Notes under the pieces: model-generated
What the model saw: only the letters and a program-made list of their open reading frames with translations
Told to the model about the DNA's origin: nothing
Database searches by the model: none
From: Microbacterium sp. LWH7-1.2
Lineage (GTDB): Bacteria; Actinomycetota; Actinomycetes; Actinomycetales; Microbacteriaceae
Length of the DNA: 64,000 nucleotides
Assembly: GCF_038397755.1 (NCBI RefSeq)
Contig: NZ_CP151637.1
Span: 3,968,001-4,032,000, forward strand
Direction of reading: 5' to 3'
Part shown: one piece after another, positions 61,184 to 64,000 of the stretch
Layout: the number at the start of each line of letters is the position of its first letter
Numbering within the stretch: the stretch's first letter is position 1
Translations under genes and position numbers: made by a program

Positions 61184-63163
61184 ATGACAACCCTGACTCC
61201 GCACCACGACGGCTCGTCCCTGTACGTATCGGACCCCGCGCCACAGCTCGGCGACGTCGTCACCGTACGCCTGCGGGTGCCGGTGGGCTACGGTCCGCTC
61301 ACCGCGGTGCGCACACGCTCGAACCCCGATCACGAGCCGGAGTGGACGGATGCTCGCCTCCTCGGCACCGTGGACGGCTGGGACTGGTGGGAGGCCCCCG
61401 TCACGGTGCGCAACCCGCGTCACGGCTACCGCTGGGTGCTGGTGCACGAGGACCGCCGCGTGGAGTGGCTGAACCAGACGGGGCTGCACACGATCGAGAC
61501 GCTCGACGCCGAGGACTTCGCACTGGTTTCCAGTCCGGCGCCGCCCGCGTGGCTCGCCGAGGCCGTGATGTACCAGGTGTTCCCCGACCGCTTCGCGCGC
61601 TCAGCGCAGGCGGACACCCACCCGACACCGGACTGGGCGATCGCCGCGACCTGGGACACCCCGGTCGACCCTCTGATGCCCGGACGCTCGCAGCAGTTCT
61701 ACGGCGGCGACCTCGACGGGGTTGTCGAGAAGCTCGACCACCTGGTCTCGCTCGGCGTGAACCTCCTCTACCTCACGCCGATCTTCCCGGCGGCGTCCAA
61801 CCACCGCTACGACGCGGCGAGCTTCGACCGCGTCGACCCGCTGCTGGGCGGCGATGACGCGTACATCAGGTTGATCGAGGCGGCGCATGCGCGCGGCATC
61901 CGTGTCATCGGCGATCTCACGAGCAACCACTCAGGCGATCGGCACGAGTGGTTCCAGGCGGCCCTCGGCAACCCCGGTGCGCCGGAAGAGCAGTACTACT
62001 ACTTCACCGACGAGGCGAACACCGAATACGTGTCATGGCTCGGCACGCCGACGCTGCCGAAGTTCAACTGGGCGTCGCAGGAGCTGCGCGACCGCTTCAT
62101 CGAGGGCACGGAGTCGGTGGTCGCGAAGTGGCTGAAGCCTCCGTACTCGACCGATGGCTGGCGCATCGACGTCGCCAACATGACCGGCCGCCTGGGCGAC
62201 GTCGACCTCAACGCCGAGGTGCGTCAGCTGCTGCGCCAGACGATGATCGAAATCAACCCCGACACGATTCTGCTCGGCGAGTCGACGAACGACGCGGCCA
62301 GCGACCTGCAGGGGGACGGCTGGCACGGCGCCATGACGTACCCGTCGTTCACACGGCCGCTGTGGGGGTGGCTGTCTGAGCCGACCGGGACGCCGTTCCT
62401 GACGGCGGAGGGCGTGGAGCGCAGCGAGCCCTGGTTCTTCGGCCAGCCGATCGGCGGCATACCCCGCTACACCGCACGCCAGTTCGTCGATGCGATGGTG
62501 CGCTTCACCGCGGGCATCCCGTGGCGCGTGCGCCTGGCCAACATGCAGCCGCTCGACACCCACGACACCGGCCGGTTCGCCACGAACGCCGGACCGGGCA
62601 CCGTCCCCGTCGCCGTCGGGCTCATGGTGACGCTGCCGGGCCTACCGGTGGTGTTCGCGGGCGACGAGTTCGGGCTCACCGGCGCCGAGGGCGAAGACAG
62701 CCGCACGCCGATCCCGTGGGGCACCGAAACCCACCCCGCCGTAGCCGAGCGCCTGGCCCTCTACCGCGAGCTCATCGCGCTGCGCCAGGCGCATCCGACC
62801 CTCTCGACGGGGGGCCTGCGATGGGTGCACGTCGACGACGACACCGTCGTGTTCGCACGCGAGTCGCAGGACGAGACGCTCCTCGTGCTGGCCTCGAAGG
62901 GTGACGCGGATGCCGAGATCGCGGCCGGCCAACTGCCCTGGGCGGCGGGGGCCGAGGCCGTGTTCGGCGACGCGACGCTCGCCGTCGCCTCGGACGGCTC
63001 GGTGGTGCTGTCGGCGGACGGCCCGGCGTTCGCGGTGTGGCGCCTCGCCGGCGTCCGGGTGCCCGCCCCGCTGCCGGCCACGTCCGAGCAGGCCGACGAG
63101 GTCTCCCGCGGCGTCGCCTCCGCGGAGACGATCACGCCCGCCGAGGAGGTGGCGTCGGCGTGA
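61184..63163 (+). CDS. Glycoside hydrolase family 13 enzyme (alpha-glucosidase/neopullulanase-like)
   Basis: 659 residues; the ATG at 61184 has AAAGG seven bases upstream, and an in-frame GTG lies at 61169. An N-terminal beta domain (DVVTVRLRVPVGYGPLTAVRTRSN) is followed by the catalytic barrel. Region I: RVIGDLTSNHSGDRHEW. Region II: STDGWRIDVANMTG (nucleophile Asp). Region III: TILLGESTND (acid Glu). Region IV: MQPLDTHDTGRF (His-Asp). VMYQVFPDRFARS is typical of neopullulanase/cyclomaltodextrinase-like enzymes. No signal peptide, so it cleaves imported maltodextrins in the cytosol. Confidence 0.92.
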   Translation: MTTLTPHHDGSSLYVSDPAPQLGDVVTVRLRVPVGYGPLTAVRTRSNPDHEPEWTDARLLGTVDGWDWWEAPVTVRNPRHGYRWVLVHEDRRVEWLNQTGLHTIETLDAEDFALVSSPAPPAWLAEAVMYQVFPDRFARSAQADTHPTPDWAIAATWDTPVDPLMPGRSQQFYGGDLDGVVEKLDHLVSLGVNLLYLTPIFPAASNHRYDAASFDRVDPLLGGDDAYIRLIEAAHARGIRVIGDLTSNHSGDRHEWFQAALGNPGAPEEQYYYFTDEANTEYVSWLGTPTLPKFNWASQELRDRFIEGTESVVAKWLKPPYSTDGWRIDVANMTGRLGDVDLNAEVRQLLRQTMIEINPDTILLGESTNDAASDLQGDGWHGAMTYPSFTRPLWGWLSEPTGTPFLTAEGVERSEPWFFGQPIGGIPRYTARQFVDAMVRFTAGIPWRVRLANMQPLDTHDTGRFATNAGPGTVPVAVGLMVTLPGLPVVFAGDEFGLTGAEGEDSRTPIPWGTETHPAVAERLALYRELIALRQAHPTLSTGGLRWVHVDDDTVVFARESQDETLLVLASKGDADAEIAAGQLPWAAGAEAVFGDATLAVASDGSVVLSADGPAFAVWRLAGVRVPAPLPATSEQADEVSRGVASAETITPAEEVASA

Positions 63164-63948
63164 CGGCACCCGACCGCTTCGAGGAACTGAGCGCCGGCCT
63201 CGCGACCGGCGTCCGGGAGCGTCAGGGGCTCGTGGGGCTCGTGCTCCTCGGCTCCGCTTCCGATGAGGCCCGCCACCGGCGCGACGAATGGTCGGACCAC
63301 GACTTCTTCGCCGTCACGGCGGCCGGTCGGGGAGCTGAGATCCGTCCAGACCTGTCATGGCTGCCCGACCAGGATCGTCTCGTCCTCACGGCGCGCGAGG
63401 GGGAGATCGGCTTCGTCGCGGTCTATGACGACGCCCACGTGTTCGAGTTCGCCTTCTCCGACGCGGCCGAGCTCGCCGAGGCTCGCGCGGGCGACGCCAC
63501 GGTGCTCGTCGACGACGAGTCCGGAACGACGGCGATGCTGCTCGCCCAGTCGCGGGCGCGGGCGGCCGAGGGTGACCGGTTCGATCCGGCGAACGACGCG
63601 CGGCTCGTGCTCGTGAAGCTGCTGATCGGCGTCGGCCGCGTCCGGCGCGGCGAGGTGCTCAACGGCAACGCCTTCATCCGGCATTGGGCCGTCCACTTGC
63701 TCGTCCGGGCGATCCGCGGACGCTTCGCCGCAGCATCCACGGCCCTTCGCGACGCGAACGATCCGATGCGGCGGTTCGAGCGGGACTTCCCCGGTTGGGG
63801 GGCGCACATCGCGGCGGCGGTGGACCTGCCGATCGAGGAGACCGCATACGAGCTGTATCGGATGACGCGCGAGATCCTCGAGCCCGGCTGGGACGAGTTC
63901 CCGTCCCGCGCGGCCGACGTCGTCGCTACCCGGCTCGGCTGGAGCTGA
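63160..63948 (+). CDS. Nucleotidyltransferase-like protein
   Basis: 262 residues from a GTG overlapping the GH13 stop by four bases, with GAGGAGG upstream, so it is translated together with the enzyme. Near residues 27-47 it has GLVLLGSASDEARHRRDEWSDHDFF, the GS-x-DxD pattern of the polymerase-beta/minimal nucleotidyltransferase fold. The C-terminal half is helical (ARLVLVKLLIGVGRVRRGEVLNGNAFIRHWAVHLLVRAIRGR), as in aminoglycoside adenylyltransferase-like proteins. A nucleotidyltransferase in a maltose operon is unexpected; its acceptor is unknown. 63949-64000 holds no feature. Confidence 0.75.
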   Translation: MTAPDRFEELSAGLATGVRERQGLVGLVLLGSASDEARHRRDEWSDHDFFAVTAAGRGAEIRPDLSWLPDQDRLVLTAREGEIGFVAVYDDAHVFEFAFSDAAELAEARAGDATVLVDDESGTTAMLLAQSRARAAEGDRFDPANDARLVLVKLLIGVGRVRRGEVLNGNAFIRHWAVHLLVRAIRGRFAAASTALRDANDPMRRFERDFPGWGAHIAAAVDLPIEETAYELYRMTREILEPGWDEFPSRAADVVATRLGWS

Positions 63949-64000
63949 CGCACCGGTTTTTGCGGGGACGACGGATGCTGCCGCCCCGCGCGCCGCGAAC

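Overview
The window looks like a high-GC actinobacterial chromosome, most likely Microbacterium or a close Microbacteriaceae relative. This rests on GC-rich coding, GTG starts, frequent GGATGC/GCATCC words, menaquinone genes in the MenD/MenF/MenG arrangement, FprA-type ferredoxin reductase, and many genes whose TAnnnT -10 box lies 6-7 bases before the start codon (leaderless transcription). No rRNA, tRNA or CRISPR array was seen.

Left chromosomal part (1-18831). Menaquinone and electron-transfer genes (menD, menF, menG, long-chain polyprenyl diphosphate synthase, FprA) are mixed with a PPK2 kinase, a DUF402 protein, an alpha/beta hydrolase, a 6C-like small RNA candidate and a MalY/PatB-like C-S lyase. 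Then comes a LacI regulator with a TGTGA-type operator in front of a sugar uptake operon: an AraD-like protein that has lost its metal-binding histidines, then a ChvE-type binding protein, an ATPase and a permease.

Genomic island (about 18832-56321, 37.5 kb). A 23-bp copy of the 3' end of yajQ at 18832-18854 exactly repeats the real yajQ end at 56299-56321, where a tyrosine integrase sits. These are read as attL and attR. The right end carries mobility genes: integrase, XRE regulator, excisionase-like HTH protein, and a truncated MobF-type relaxase with an iteron-like, oriT-like region. It also carries wreckage: selO split by an IS481 element, a second selO remnant, an IS110 transposase stub and an aminotransferase with two frameshifts. 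The cargo is metabolic: six LLM-type flavin monooxygenases, two flavin/FMN reductases, two M20 amidohydrolases, two GNAT genes (one with two acetyltransferase domains), two rhodaneses, an amino-acid-type ABC transporter, a complete peptide-type ABC transporter, an orphan sulfonate-type binding protein, a DUF1684 protein, an MFS exporter and an FAD/NAD(P)-binding protein. The combination of acetyltransferase, LLM monooxygenase, deacetylase and amino-acid ABC transporter resembles the Bacillus ytmI/yxe logic for salvaging S-modified cysteines. The working hypothesis is a mobile organosulfur-scavenging island. Several of its promoters share a GTCAYRCGGCG box, repeated at 10- or 20-bp helical phasing.

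Right chromosomal part (56303-64000). yajQ is followed by a maltose/maltodextrin operon: LacI-type operator, MalE, MalF, MalG, a GH13 glucosidase/neopullulanase and a nucleotidyltransferase-like protein. In a genome without the island, yajQ would be expected to sit directly next to the sugar permease gene that ends at 18741.
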